Notes under the pieces: model-generated
Told to the model about the DNA's origin: nothing
The model's input: only the letters and a program-made list of their open reading frames with translations
The model's database searches: none
DNA from: Blasia pusilla
Lineage: Eukaryota; Marchantiophyta; Marchantiopsida; Blasiales
Length of the DNA: 64,000 nt
Assembly: GCA_050084515.1 (NCBI GenBank)
Contig: CM114271.1
Coordinates: 44,268,001-44,332,000 of the forward strand
Direction of reading: 5' to 3'
Shown here: positions 33,166-45,016 of the stretch, one piece after another
How positions within the stretch are numbered: position 1 is the first letter of the stretch
How the letters are laid out: each line of letters starts with the position of its first letter
Translations under genes and position numbers: made by a program

Positions 33166-34255
33166 GTTCAATGTACATTTCGGAGGTTCCTTAGGAGGTA
33201 ATAAAGGACGAGATTTTTTGAACCCATAATGGTGTTTGTAAAAGTTTTCTGGAATATGTTTTGGGACTTGTGGAGATGGTGCAAGAGAAAGGCCTAGGAG
33301 CAGGTTGTCCAAGAACAAGTCAAGAAGATTGTACAAGGTGATAATGCAGCCAAGTCACTCCATTGACCTCAAGCCTAGAGGAGACAAGGGAGATGGTGTA
33401 GGCACTAGGGAGTCTCAGGGTATCCAATGAAGGAGATAGAGTGCTTGATTCTTTGTTGTAGAGGAGGGTTTGAACCAAGGGGTGGATCTGATTGTTAGGG
33501 CCAAGAAATGAAGAATAAGGGGCTAAGAAGAGGTCAATGGAGGCTGAGCTCAAATGCTTGGACTCTTGTGGGCTAGAAGATTCCTCATGGAAGCCTAGAG
33601 GACCTCATTTGAAGGCCATAAAGCTTGAGAATCCAAGGGAGAGATCTATGGAGTTGAGAGGATCAAGGAGTGATTTTTGGAAGATTTGTGCGAGGTGGAG
33701 CTAAGTGGAGGTGTGAAGGCGAGGGCGGGGCTCGAAACAGATTGAGAAGAAGCAAGCATGGGAAGAATATAGAGGTAGATCTCACCTTCAAGCATGTCCA
33801 AGAGACAGTCGAGCCTATGCCATCAATGTTGCTCAAGAGGCTTTAGTTAGGGCAGGTTGAAGTAGATGAGGTAGAAATTTGGTCAAGTAGATGCCTTGGA
33901 GTAGATGATTAGGGTTGGCATCCGGGTGGTCCTCCAACAAAAATACCAAGGGCACTGCTTTTTGTTGACCGAGATGAGGAGATGTTAAGAAACTTAGGCT
34001 CACATGGAGAGTGATGGAAAAATGTTTGTAGTGGTCTTATGATGTCTACTTTTTTTTCGCCCCAAGGAAAAAGGAGGTTTTTTTAGGGCCAAATGTGGAC
34101 CACAACCTACTCTCTTCTAAAGATTTAATGGATTTGAAAGCAAACAGAAATTTCAAATATGTCATAAAGTTTTGAAGAGAGGAGGCGGATTTGGCCCTTT
34201 TTTTTTGAAGAGAGACTCTCCTCTCTTACTCTCTCCTGCCAGAATACCAGCCCCC
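33166..34255. other. 3' non-coding part of MTase element copy 2
   Basis: No gene recognised. From 33,988 the sequence matches the end of copy 1 (18,565-18,835) for ~270 bp, up to GCCCCC. The preceding 800 bp have no clear counterpart in copy 1. Confidence 0.6.
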
Positions 34256-34593
34256 GACGATGGATGTGTCCCAGATGTACATAGAGTAGGTAGTTCTTCA
34301 TTCTAACTTGTATCTTTGACATGGATGACAAGAAGGCAACTTACGATGGGGCCATATGAGCACCTGGCCTTCTTGCTCTTAACGTCGAGAGATGTATCTC
34401 ATAGTAGGTAGGGATAGATGGCTATCTGGAGTTGGAGGGACCTAACCACTAGCTAGGGGGGCGATTGGAGATATTTTGGTACTTCTTGTCTCGTTGTTTG
34501 GATGCCATGAGTTAGCATGGGATCGTGCGTGTTTGTGTGTGTGTTCGGTGACAACGATGTATGTTGTGTAGCGATGTGAATGCGCACGAAGAT

Positions 34594-35230
34594 TTTCACG
34601 TCTTTTAGGATATATCGGTGAGATCTAGTAGAGCGCCTTCGTGAGAAGTGGTGGACAGGCTCAGTTGGTCGAGGATGACCTGCTAAGGCCCCGGAAGCCT
34701 CAGCAGGTCATCGTTTCGGCTCATTTGGAGCCATATTTAGGAACTTAATATTTTAGATAAGTATCATTTTGAGTATATGATCCACTTTCTATTTTTGGTA
34801 AATGATCCTTGACCTTCTACATCAGGTCAAGAGCCAAAGAGGTGACTTGGGAGCATAGGTTACCATGGAGAGAGCTTGGGAGAGGGGAGGGGTCCCAAGC
34901 TCAAGGAGAGAGAGCTTGAGAGCTCATTCTCTCTTTGTTGAACCTCTTGGCATGAGGCGGCAGAGCTATGGTCTTGCTTGTCTTGTGTGTGTAATCCAAT
35001 CCTCTCATTAGGAGAGTGGGTTTGGGTTTGACATTGAGAGACACATGTGAGAATGCACACATGTGAGAACTATAGTGTTGTGAGAGAGATTTGATCTTTT
35101 TTATTGGAGATATTCTGGTAATTCTTGTCTCGTTCTTTGGATGCCATGAGTTAGCATCGCATCATGCGTGTTTGTGTGTGTGTTCGATGACAGCGATGTA
35201 TGTTGTGTAGCGATGTGTATGCGCACGACA
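34594..35230 (+). mobile_element. LTR of gypsy copy C
   Basis: 637 bp from TTTCACGTCTTTTAGG (TGTCACGTC in copy D) to GCGCACGACA. It is preceded at 34,468-34,590 by a copy of its own last ~125 bp, as in copies A and D. Confidence 0.85.
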
Positions 35231-36187
35231 ACTACGTAGCCGTTGACGTTGCTTGTGTTGCCGTCTATGTCCTCCACAACTTTCGTCCATCGATGCCGTC
35301 CGTCCGGATCCGTGGACGGCTACCTAGTGCCATTCTTGCACCATAAAAAATAGGATGGTGGATGTTGTGGACCGCTGATTTTGCGATCTTTACCCTGGCC
35401 GCTGGTGTCACATTGGAGGAGTCCAACAACGATGTGACTGGGAGTACTATCCCGGAGGCTAGGTGATTTGTTGGATTGATGGGGTCCGAGTGTTCTTGTC
35501 ACTTTGCTATGTTGTGAGTTGGTAGCCGCTCGAGGACGTTTGAGTACCATACGGTGATGCCAATAGCAGCAACGCGCCGCCAATTACCGCGTTGTGCTGC
35601 TCGTGGCCGTATCGCACCGTCTCGATCATAGATCCGCACCATCATTGGAGCAGAGGGTGTTTTGCTATTGAGGAGGGTATGTTTTTGAGTGCGACACCTC
35701 ATTACCAAATGCTGTGTCGGTTGTAGCCGTTCCGTGCCGCCAGTGCCGCACCTTACCGCTGGACCCGCACCGCACATCGAGGAGTATTGAGCATCGTTTG
35801 TACCAGAGGAGTACGACTTGCTGATTGGAGGAGTGTTTCTTCATGATTGAGTTGGGATCAAGGTTTGCAATTGCTGAGGAGCGATCAATATTTGTTCGGG
35901 TTACCCATTCTAGTCTTTTGCCCTGCACGTGTTGGGGAATTTTTGGGTATTGGGTGGTTATTTGGGGATATTGGGTTCCGTGTGGATGTTGAGACGTGTG
36001 TGGGATGTCGAGAGTTGAGGGTATGTTCTGTCGATGAGATGATAGGACAATAGCCAATTTTCCGCACCACGCCGCTTGTTACCGTAGAGCACACATCTTA
36101 GTGAGAGAGTGAAGATTGGGTGCCCCATGTTAGATTGAGTGATTGAGTGATTCCTTGCAAGGTTGGGAGTGATTTCGTAAGAGGGGT
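35231..36187 (+). other. Leader region of gypsy copy C
   Basis: Untranslated sequence between LTR and gag. No standard tRNA primer-binding site (such as TGGTATCAGAGC) was found directly after the LTR. From 35,508 (GCTATGTTGTGAG) it is homologous to the leader of copy D; the first ~280 bp differ. Confidence 0.5.
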
Positions 36188-37650
36188 ATGAGGGTCATCA
36201 CAGCATCCTTTTGGGACTTTGAGAGGCGAGGTGGTGGACCTGAGAGTAGCTCTAGAGGGTTTACTCGGAGTGGTGCGAGGTTTCGAGGGTCTCCACGTGA
36301 GGGACTATCACGATCTCCTTCTATGTCATATTCAGATGAGGGAGAGAGTATAGAGGAGTTTGGAAGTGCATCACCGCATATATTGAGTGGTCCTACCACT
36401 TGGGCATACGAGATGGACGACTGGGATAAAGGATCGCACAGGTTTTCAGGTGCTATAGGCACTATAGAGCTACACAACTTCATTGCAGATTTAAGGAACT
36501 CTAGAGAGTTCAACCCATTCAGAGCATGGAACGGTATGATCTAGCATTTAGAGGGGGTGCCCACGGACGACTACCATGAGTTATCCCACAGATATGCCTA
36601 GGAGATCAAGGCATGGCGACTCTACTATGGTCCAGATTATGTGTCATGGACTGAACCATTTCCCAATGAGGAGGAGAAGTCAAGAGGGACCTCTTCCTCT
36701 TCCGCGAGAGATGTTTTAGCAGGGGTAATACTTAACTTGTAGTGGAGCATTTGCACCGTCCAGTCGGGTTTGTCCTAGGTTCAACCCCGTGGTTGAGTTC
36801 TTTGTTGAGTTGCGTACGAGCTACGAGCGGGTACAAACGGAGAAGTTGCGGAGCATCCCGACTTCCAGAGGCGCCGGGTGAGAGTTTGCATGAGGGCTAT
36901 CCCCGCTTGCGCCGGTTGATTAACGTCACTCAGGGGGTGATAGAGGCTCAGGCTATTCAGTCATGATACACAATGCTGGATCGGACCATGCAGACACAGA
37001 TGCGGGAGGGGGTGCTTCTTATGAACACCTCACCCACGTTGAGAGATATTTTTAGGACCGTCGAGAACATTGAGCGCAACATGGTGGAGGAGAGCATAGC
37101 CACCAGGAGTTCTGGGCGAGAGCAGCCAAGAGTATCTCCACCACCAATATAGGAATGTGGATTCCGAGAGAGGATTGTGGCACCACGATCACATGGAGGT
37201 TATGGAGAGCCTATGCCACAAAGACCCATGCCATTATATGTGACAGAACAGCAACCGATAGGTATTATTTGTTGGGCATGTGGTGGATCCCATCACCAGC
37301 CCGATTGCACTCGTCAAGGTCATGGACGTGTGCCTCATCATGGAGGAGGGGATGGTGCTACACCAGGAGGATATGAGTGTGACTATTGTCAGAGGTATGG
37401 TCACACACGCTTCATGTGTTTTAGCCTTCATCCAGAGTTACGTCCAGACCAAGGGCCAGAGAGGGCACCAGAGCGAGTAGCTGGTCGAGGTGGGCGTAGA
37501 AGTCGTGCATCAGGTGGTTCCGTTGGGGGACCAGGAGCTGGAGTTTCCCGAGGGGGTGGTGGAGTTTCCCACGGAGGAGGTAGAGTTCCACCACCTAGAC
37601 GCGTCCAGGGAGAGGTTGAGCGTGAGTCTGGGATGGCTACTTAGGTACAA
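36188..37650 (+). pseudogene. Gag with two CCHC zinc knuckles, gypsy copy C
   Basis: Capsid protein of the retrotransposon. The N-terminal frame (36,188-36,544) includes RFSGAIGTIELHNFIADLRN and FNPFRAWNGM, the start of a retrotransposon capsid fold. The C-terminal capsid region follows with frame changes (RLRRLINVTQGVIEAQAIQS). The frame 37,177-37,644 carries two knuckles, CWACGGSHHQPDC and CDYCQRYGHTRFMC (the second exactly C-x2-C-x4-H-x4-C), then an Arg/Gly-rich tail typical of nucleic-acid-binding nucleocapsids. Stops and frame changes in the capsid part make it a pseudogene. Copy C preserves the knuckles best. Confidence 0.8.
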
Positions 37651-38339
37651 CAACTATAGCAGCACATTGCCGCTATGGCATTGAGGTTACCCGATGCCAC
37701 ATGCGTGGCATCGGCATCTTATGGAGGATCCTGGTTGGATGTGCAGGGTTGCCCATATGGAGACCGTTGCTCTTGTTACACGTGGAGCCATTGTAGAGTT
37801 GGATCCACAACGAGGGGAAGCCAGGAAACAGACCAGGCTTCCTGAGTCTTTCAAATTGTCCGAGGCGATGAGGACCCAATTGATGGGTCCTGATGAGAGT
37901 TGGTGATGTAGTTGGTGTGTAGGCACGGAGAGCAATGGGAGAAGAGAGTGCAACAACTCCTATTGCTGATGCTCAAAAGGATCATGTGTCGAGCATGTTG
38001 TTGGGGGCGACCACGATGGTGTACCGTGCTCCTTTATTTTTTGCTTCCGATGTTATGACGTTGGGAGGTACGCTTGTCAAGGTTTTCCGGCTGGCCGCTA
38101 CGCTATGTGAGCAAGGAGTTGGTGTTTTTGTGTCATACTTAGGGGTGATTGCAGAGGAGATGAAGGACCTGCCCCTGGAGCCTATGCTCGGGCCGTCCAT
38201 GTCAGATTCATGGCAGGCTGCGGCTACTAGGATGGCAGAGATGCCCGCTAGACCCGCGATAGAGGGCGCCATGGCTTCTCCCGGTGTTGTATTGCTGGAT
38301 AACAAGGAAGAAGTGTCCCTGTAAGTGAGTCTATGAGGT

Positions 38340-38735
38340 AGAGTTTTTAGACCGTAGCGTGTCTCGTTGGATTCAGGAGCGCAACCCTTGAGGTTGGGTT
38401 AAGCGGCATTCAAAGGATTGGGCTTGCCGAGAGCCGATGTGGAGCGTTGTCCATTCCAGATATAGACATCCTTGGGTGGAGCAAATACCACAAAGTAAAT
38501 CACCCGACATGAGGTCGTGGTGAGGATTTTCCTGGGACATCCTACACATGATTCCATGGTGCGAGCCAAGGCGATAGTGACCAATGCAGAGTCCTACGAA
38601 GTCTTGGTTGGTGGAGCAGTTTTGTACCCGATGGGATTTTCCCTCGATTACAAGGAGGAGTCAGCGTCCTACAGGCCACGATGGCAGTCAAGTGATTGGT
38701 GCCTTAGCTCATTACCCATTTGAATCATCAGTGGA
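38340..38735 (+). pseudogene. Retropepsin-like protease, gypsy copy C
   Basis: The translated segment around 38,368 reads LDSGAQPLRLG, the catalytic aspartate motif. The frame 38,517-38,723 continues MVRIFLGHPTHDSMVRAKAI and VLVGGAVLYPMGFSLDYKEE, equivalent to the end of the protease fold in copy D. An in-frame stop and a frame change separate the two parts. Confidence 0.7.
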
Positions 38736-39059
38736 GTGGTTGAGCGACGGCCAAGAGAGATGGCGATCTTAGCAGCATTTAGCGGCGCCATCACTTGATC
38801 TAGTGATTTGATTGAGGGACATGTCCATGCAGAGGACACTCCCATTCTTGACATTTCTATAGAGAGGAGTGTCATGATGGCCGCATCATTCCATGGAGGA
38901 GAGGTGCCGCTTTGGGGCTCGACTGAGGGGCTTTGACGGAAAGTTGTTGAGCATGTGCAGACCGCGTGGAGCAAGACATTTGCATCGAAGCATGACGGGT
39001 CAGAGGACCCCGAGGTAGCCGAGAGTGCTATGATGACGCCCTCAGATACTACACTCATT

Positions 39060-39551
39060 GTGTGGCGCATCCTATAGGAGGATATTCGTGTGTTGGATCT
39101 CTTTGGAAGGATTAGCAGAAGTTTAGTTGTTGTTTTGCAGGCAAGAGTATGCGTGCAGCAGTACCTGTATGTGGAGATTGATGATTTTGCGAGGCGCGCT
39201 TTACTTCACCATGTGGCGCAATTACGCCTCCAATTTCCTGACTTGTTGTCTACGTCCGCCATCCAGGGGTTCCATAGTTCCCAGCCAAGGGAAATTTTAC
39301 TGCTAGGGTTGTAGGACTTAGAGCGGGTACGGACCATAGATTTGGTCATTGTTGGTTGGCCGTGTTAGGACCAGACGAGTGTTGGACGAGATAGCGGATT
39401 AGCTAACTCTTGGTCTAGGTTGTTCTGGGAGATGATGCGGATCTTGCGACACTTACAGGAGCATCAATCTCATTCTCCAGCATACATTCTAGAGAATATG
39501 CCGATTTTGGGCGATTCGAGGTCCCGCGTCGTGACGAGTACACAACAACTC
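39060..39551 (+). pseudogene. DNMT3-like cytosine methyltransferase, gypsy copy C (first half)
   Basis: It reads DIRVLDLFGRISRSLVVVLQ (motif I, one glycine lost), then YLYVEIDDFARRALLHHVAQ (motif II with the acidic residue for SAM), DLVIVGWPC (motif IV with the catalytic Cys, followed at once by a TAG) and AYILENMPILGDSRSRVV (motif VI). It stops at about 39,551 where CACTA-like sequence begins. This copy keeps the motif I-II stretch, which is frame-damaged in copy D. Confidence 0.82.
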
Positions 39552-40138
39552 ACATAGTCATATCTTCGTGACTAAACCAATTTTGTCCGCTTCTATAGTA
39601 GTCATGTAACTCTACTCTTCTAGTCATAGTACATGACTACATGAGGCCATACCAACATTTCAATAAAATAAAATGACTACATGAGTTGCCAACTATAACT
39701 GAATGGAGTATACTTGGTGCATTTTGATAGGATATTCTAAACTTTTGCGCACCAACCATGACTAAAGGAGTCGTTGGTGGTAACTAGAAAAATATACACA
39801 TATGACTAGATGAGTCGTACTCAAGTCCACATCATCATTCACATGTCACAACAATAGTCCATGTCATCAGTGACACATCACACTAAATAGTCCATGTCAC
39901 TGATGATGTGTCATTATTCCATGTCATCTAAGTGACGTGTCAGTCATGGCCTCATGACTACATCCTCAGGTCATATACCAACCTCCATCTAAGCTGACCA
40001 TCCTAGTTAGCCTAGTTGCCAAACAAATATGACTTGGCTTTTGTGTCTAAAGTAGTCGTCAGTCATTGTTAGTGGTGGTATGTAAAGTATGACTCATATG
40101 AGTCATATAACCTAGTCATAAAACCAGGGATTTCTTCT
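39552..40138 (-). mobile_element. CACTA-like (EnSpm) short element or end fragment
   Basis: Read on the minus strand, the sequence begins at 40,138 with CACTAGAAGAAATCCC, which fits the CACTA superfamily terminus. Across 600 bp the motif TGACTA/TAGTCA and variants such as ATGACTCATATGAGTCAT recur in both orientations, as subterminal repeats do. The other end, near 39,549, has no clean CACTA terminus (CACAACAACTCAC), so it may be truncated. No protein is encoded. Confidence 0.5.
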
Positions 40139-41245
40139 AGTGTATTTGGTGGCAAGGTGGAAGTTGATGGTTTGGGTGAAACAATAGAAGGAGTAGAAGA
40201 GACAAGAATGACATCGTCAAACGCAGGAAACAACAACATTTGTAGAGGGTTATCCAAATCAATAGGTAGGGGAACAAATTTTGGTAGTTTCCCATCATCT
40301 CGAGCAGTCTTCATATGCTCACTCAATTGAGTGGCTTTAACAGAAGAGAGGTGTAACAACATAGAAAGTGGGAGATGCATCTCATGTCGAAGTGTCTTCA
40401 GTTGATCTAAATGAATGCCTCCACTAATGAGGTTAAACAAGCGAGTGGCATGTTTCCTTGTAAGGGAGGGCCGAACTCCTTGAAGTCAACATTCCTGAAT
40501 TTAAGGGCTTCTTTTTGAATTTCTGCACATGGAGTGATGAGAGTTAAAATAGTGATGGATGAAGAGATAAAGAAGAGAGTGATGGACGCAATGAGCAAAG
40601 ATATTAGGTGAAAATACTACCTAAAGCTCGGCCATCCTTGTGAATGCGGAAAATTTTGGAATCCTAGACTTGTCCCTGTGAAATGAAACTCTCTATCTGT
40701 CGACCACTGACTCCATGTTCCCTGAAAGCTGGAATGACACCTAGGCTGTCTAAATACTTCATTTGATATTTTGTAGGTGATGTGTAACGTGGCCTCACAT
40801 CTTCTTGCTGGGTGTTTATGTCGTTCAAGATCATGTTGGAAAAATTGAGATAGTTTACATGACCTAAGAAATGAAAGTTAGTGATGTTGTTAAAGGAGGT
40901 AGTAGATGATAGAGGAAATAATAATGGAAAGAAACCAACCTCAGGTTGGTCTTGGTATGGCTGCTGAACTGTGTTTGACTGACGATATGCACCAAAGTCT
41001 GGTGGAGCTTAAACATTGTCATGTTGATTGGCTTGTTGTCCAATGTAAGGAACAGGGGAAGTAGGATGAACTTGGTTTGCAGATATTGAAACACGCTCAC
41101 GTGTGGAGTTGCCTCGTGATGCTATTTCTCTTAAAATCACATGTAAGGAAAATTAATCCTGCAGGTTATGATCACCTTGCCCGAACACTCGAAAGTCTGT
41201 AGGATGTAGGTCTCCAAAGATTCTTAGCTGGTTTCTTGTCTTTAC
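40139..41245 (-). other. Helitron C-terminal or downstream region
   Basis: Minus-strand frames here (40,440-40,069, 40,598-40,407, 41,100-40,864) continue beyond the helicase but match nothing I recognise. They could be a C-terminal extension, captured host sequence or non-coding sequence. Confidence 0.35.
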
Positions 41246-42820
41246 TCAAGAAAGCATGACATAAGCAAGGCCTATAGCAAATACAAACTTGATAACTAGA
41301 AGACAAGGACCTGATATTGTTAAACCCTGACTCTTGTGACTTGTCATGGCGTAGTCGAGTATCAATGGAAATGTTCTCTTGATATATTTATGATGTGATA
41401 CATACGTGAGCGTTGCAAATTTTGATCTACTAATAAGTAAGGTTTTGTTTTTTGATAAGATTGTGACCATAATACCCACCAAGTCTTCATCATCCTAAAT
41501 CAAGTCTATGACTTTTGCCAAGGACCCATCGGCAGCTTGTAACTTCAAATTAATATTTAAAGTGAGCATAGTAGTACAATTCATTGCAACAAACGGAAGT
41601 TGGTGAAATGTACTATCTTCTAGCCAAGAATTGAATTAAGTTGTAAGTGGAGCATATGATTTAATATCTACTTTAACAATTGATGCATCTGCAAACAAAC
41701 GCCTTAAAGCAAGTATGTTGAATATCGCTACGTCTTTGCAATGTGTGCATACTATTGTTGTGGCATGGTGAATGAAATCTATCGATTCATTTTCTGATAC
41801 AAAATTATCACACAAACATTGGTCAAGTTGAAGCTGTGTGGGTATTTTATGTCTAATAGAATTCAAGAATTGAAGGTAATGCGGATCAACTGAATGTCTA
41901 ATTGGAGTTGATAATTGAAAGGTCATAATTTTTTGAAAGAATATAGAGGATGTCACGTGGCAACTTGTACAGTAATCATTGGTTTTATGGTTGCAGACCA
42001 GCGGTAACTGACACATGTCACCAACTAAGATTACTAGTTTGTTATCATTGGTTTTATGGTTGCACACAAGCGGTAACTGACACATGTCATCAACTAAGAT
42101 TACTAGTTTGTTACCAAATAGATTCATATAATCGTTAGTACAAACTTTGTTTAAGCGCATTGCTATTATGTGGAAAACATTTTGGTATCAACATTGAACT
42201 CTCGTCTATAAAAATGACATGTGCAGATTTCAACCTCAAATAACTATTAGAAGTAGGATGGATTGATGGGAGATCACCTCTTATAGGTATGGCAAAAGTT
42301 CAATGAACAGTGGTGGCTTCATTGTGAAGCCTAACAGCTACAATGCCTGTAGTTGCTGTTAGCAATGGGTTCAATCTTGCCTTAGACCATACTTTATGCA
42401 TAAAGGTTATGAAATATGTTTTGCCACAACCAGGTGGACCTTTGAGGAGTACTAGACGTGATGTAAGGTTGGAGAGAGCATTGAAAAGATCAAGTTGCTC
42501 CTTATTAAGAGTAGATAGGTCGTCTTCTAAAGTTGCAATCTTAAATGGAATAGATGAAGAAGGAGTATGAGTTGATGATTGCAAAAGCATTTGACTTATG
42601 TCCATATTAAATTCAGATTGTAGTTTGTCAGTAACCTTGGCAAGGATTTTTGAAAGTTGAACTTGTCCCCATAAATTCTTGATTGCATGGTTTTTAAGTG
42701 TGAAGATACCAGAGATACCTCAGATATGAATGAAATATTGTGGAGCAACGCAGAGTAGAAAAAATTGTTCCACTGATGTAGAGGGTGGAACTGGGTAAAC
42801 TGAAAAAACGATTTGTGCAT
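41246..42820 (-). pseudogene. PIF1-type helicase domain of the Helitron
   Basis: DNA helicase that would unwind the Helitron during rolling-circle transposition. Walker A, GPPGCGKT, lies at 42,440-42,417 in a frame starting at 42,605, followed by LTATTGIVAVRLHNEATTVH (motif Ia). Walker B-like CQLPLV occurs in KLVILVDDMCQLPLV and again in KLVILVGDMCQLPLV, because a 69-bp segment is duplicated in tandem. Then come TPIRHSVDPHYLQFLNSIR and, in another frame, YAMTSHKSQGLTI and GLAYVMLS (motifs V and VI). All parts needed for a helicase are recognisable but spread over three frames. Confidence 0.82.
41981..42118 (-). repeat. 69-bp in-frame tandem duplication in the helicase
   Basis: GGTTTTATGG at 41,981 recurs at 42,050, and the following ~60 bp are nearly identical. 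It encodes a 23-residue repeat of the Walker B region. The frame is preserved. Confidence 0.9.
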
Positions 42821-42899
42821 GTTACGATATTGCCAAGATTTCTAGGGCAAGGAATTTAGTCGTGTTTACATGGTAGGATTTGACTAATTCATACCTAGA

Positions 42900-43693
42900 T
42901 CAATATTCAATAAATGTAAGGCTTTCAAGTTGTGATGGCCCATTAGAATATAGAACAACATGATGAATGCAAGGAATAGAAGCATTTCTATATAATGAGT
43001 TGCGCCGGTGTGGGGGATTAGAGTCAACATAGTGAACAACTTGTGAACAAAAAATAATAGGTATTTGCATAGAGGTTAATGCAGCTTCTATAGAGGAAAT
43101 AAATATATTTAAAACCACTCCTGAAATCAATTTTAACTTAATTTCATCTAAGCCTCCTAATCCTAGGTATCGGGCAATGTCAGTGTCGATGTCCAAGGAC
43201 CCTCTTGGTTCAGATTTAAGCCCATATTTTAGTAAATAAAAAGACCACTCGATATTTGTGACTCTTTGTATGTTCATATGCGCCCCCATAATATCAAGAG
43301 CAAAGGGTGATAGGAAATAACATTACGTTTCTCTAGAGATGGACGATGATAGTTCCGTCTCATGGTTTTTGGATCAATATATGGTTCAACTTTTTGGTTT
43401 GGAGGCGAGGGAAAACCAAGGCGACAATATAGCTTCTGATTTTTATTTTTTGCGTACAATGCATACTCCTTCTTTGCACTTGTGCAAATTGCTTATTTGA
43501 GATGTATTGAGAAAGAAGATCCTCTGAAGACAGTGTTGACGCATTTTCTAAGTTAGATGTAGTATATGGACAAGTGGATGGAATATAGGCGGCTATCCCT
43601 AACGTAATTTGTTGAATTTTTGAGTCATCAATCCATAATATCATGTGGCAATGTAGGCTGCCTCGACCCTAGAGTTCACACCAAAGTAAGTAA
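42900..43693 (-). pseudogene. Helitron Rep: HUH and two-tyrosine region
   Basis: The rolling-circle endonuclease. At about 43,680-43,640 the sequence reads GRGSLHCHMILWIDD, where HCH is the HUH metal-binding pair; one codon upstream is a TAG in place of an expected Gln. The region CRLGFPSPPNQKVEPYIDPK, then RNVISYHPLLLIL (43,459-43,274), matches the conserved cysteine-rich stretch between HUH and Y2. The frame 43,289-42,900 contains WSFYLLKYGLKSEP, with the two catalytic tyrosines in Y-x3-Y spacing, then VVHYVDSNPPHRR. Frame changes separate the parts. Confidence 0.78.
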
Positions 43694-45016
43694 TGAAGCA
43701 CTCAACCAAGTATTTTTGGGTCTTATAATGTACAAGAGTTTCTATTTTACAGTCGTTTAATAAGTTCGATCCCCAAGAGAATCATTGTTTGATGAAAAGA
43801 GAGTTCAAAATTACAATTCTGTTGCAATAGTTGTATTTAAATGTGTATTATTTATAATCAATGTCTTATCAATATCTTCGGATCTTTCTTAGTACCAAAG
43901 TTTCTTTTCTCAATTCTCTCTAGTGGAGTTGACAGCACGCTAAGGTAGATTTCCTCTCGATCTCAAGAAACCTCACAGAGACCTCAACATAAAAGCTGGC
44001 TTCTCCTACTTTCGGAACTCAATCCGTCTCGGCAGGCTACTCTCTGTCAAACAGATTTCCTACAACTCTATGTTGATTATTCCATTGATGAGAAAGGTTC
44101 GCCTGATTCACTCCTCACTCTGCAGACCCAATAAGAATACTCAGACATAAGCATCGCACATCAGAATGAAGGAATTATTGCTTTACTACTCTATCAAGAA
44201 TGAGAAAGCTTTTAAGTGTATATAAGCTTGAGAGGGTACTACTCCCTTGCTTGGACCATTCCTACAGCATAAGGACTTCGTAAGAGAATGATGATGATAG
44301 CTACTTTCATTGCTTCTTAAATACTCTTTGAAGGAGGAGTGATCCAAAGATTCGAAGTGGTTTTGATGAAGCTGGTTGCTCTTCAACTTTTGTAACTACC
44401 TAGATTTATGGTGCTCTTTGCTTTTCCTATGATCCCTATGAATCCGCAGAACAAAACTGTCATAACTACCAATTTAATACAAAGGGTTGCGTCTCTTCCT
44501 ATTCTAACTGTTCTAACTATATGTCGCTTGAAATCACTGTCAGTCTTAGCTTCGCTTCGCTGCTAAGTCTGGACCTCTTTTGCTTCGCTTGAGCACAAAG
44601 CTCTTTCTCCTGATCTGAAGACGAAGCGCTCCATTCTTGGTTCTTGTTCCAGGTGCTTTGTTCTTCGTGCTTCGTACAAGAGCGAAGTACTTCTTTCTTT
44701 TCTTCTTCCTGCTTCGTTATGCTTCGTTATAGAGCAAAGCACTTCATAGACAGAGCTTCGTTGAGCCGTTGAGCTTCGTTGTCGTTCCGAAGCTTCTTGC
44801 TGGGTTTTGAGACTTCGTTATTTTAGTCTCCTCTCCTCTTAGGCAAATCCTTGATTTTCTATCTCTCTACCTTGTCCTTGGAGCTTCGTGATTCACTTTA
44901 ATCTTACTCATTCCTTCCCATAATAATATATAATAATCAAAATCATAATGTATATACAAGTCTTCGTTGAATAAAAATATATATTTCTTCAAAAGTATAA
45001 AATTGTGGGTATTACA
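43694..45016 (-). mobile_element. 1.3-kb insertion in the Helitron, LTR-like ends
   Basis: Helitron coding sequence stops at 45,017 and resumes at about 43,693. On the minus strand the inserted piece starts TGTAATACCC and ends GTGCTTCA, which fits a solo LTR (TG...CA). No target duplication is visible at the edges (AGTAA versus GGCCC). It has a GCTTCG-rich stretch at 44,540-44,880 and no coding capacity. Confidence 0.45.

Larger units (their letters stand above)
21836..34255. mobile_element. MTase element, copy 2 (two divergent genes)
   Basis: A 12.4-kb non-gypsy block between gypsy B and gypsy C. It contains a minus-strand SWIM/RNase H-fold transposase gene (22,247-25,666), a shared upstream region dense with palindromes (26,493-27,022), and the plus-strand ParB/methyltransferase gene (27,394-32,375). 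Gypsy homology stops sharply at both edges. The left end is GA-rich (GGTAAGAGGAGAGGAAGAG) and the right end, reverse-complemented, is also GA-rich (GGAGAGAGTAAGAGAGG), but they do not form a clear terminal inverted repeat. I propose one DNA transposon carrying both genes; this is an inference from contiguity and shared palindromes. Confidence 0.55.
34256..39551 (+). mobile_element. Gypsy copy C: 3' UTR - LTR - gag to methyltransferase
   Basis: Plus-strand member of the DNMT gypsy family. It starts in the 3' untranslated region (GACGATGGATGTGTCCCA), passes through a complete LTR and then continues into leader, gag, zinc knuckles, protease and the first half of the methyltransferase, ending abruptly at about 39,551. 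A single LTR flanked on both sides by internal sequence is what a tandem array or an integrated one-LTR circle would give. Confidence 0.85.

Noticed and set aside
39552-40138. A complete CACTA miniature element with two ends
   Set aside because: Only the right end shows CACTA with GAAGAAA; the left border lacks it and no 3-bp duplication matches.
40069-40598. Host gene fragment captured by the Helitron
   Set aside because: The frames match nothing I can name, so gene capture cannot be supported from sequence alone.
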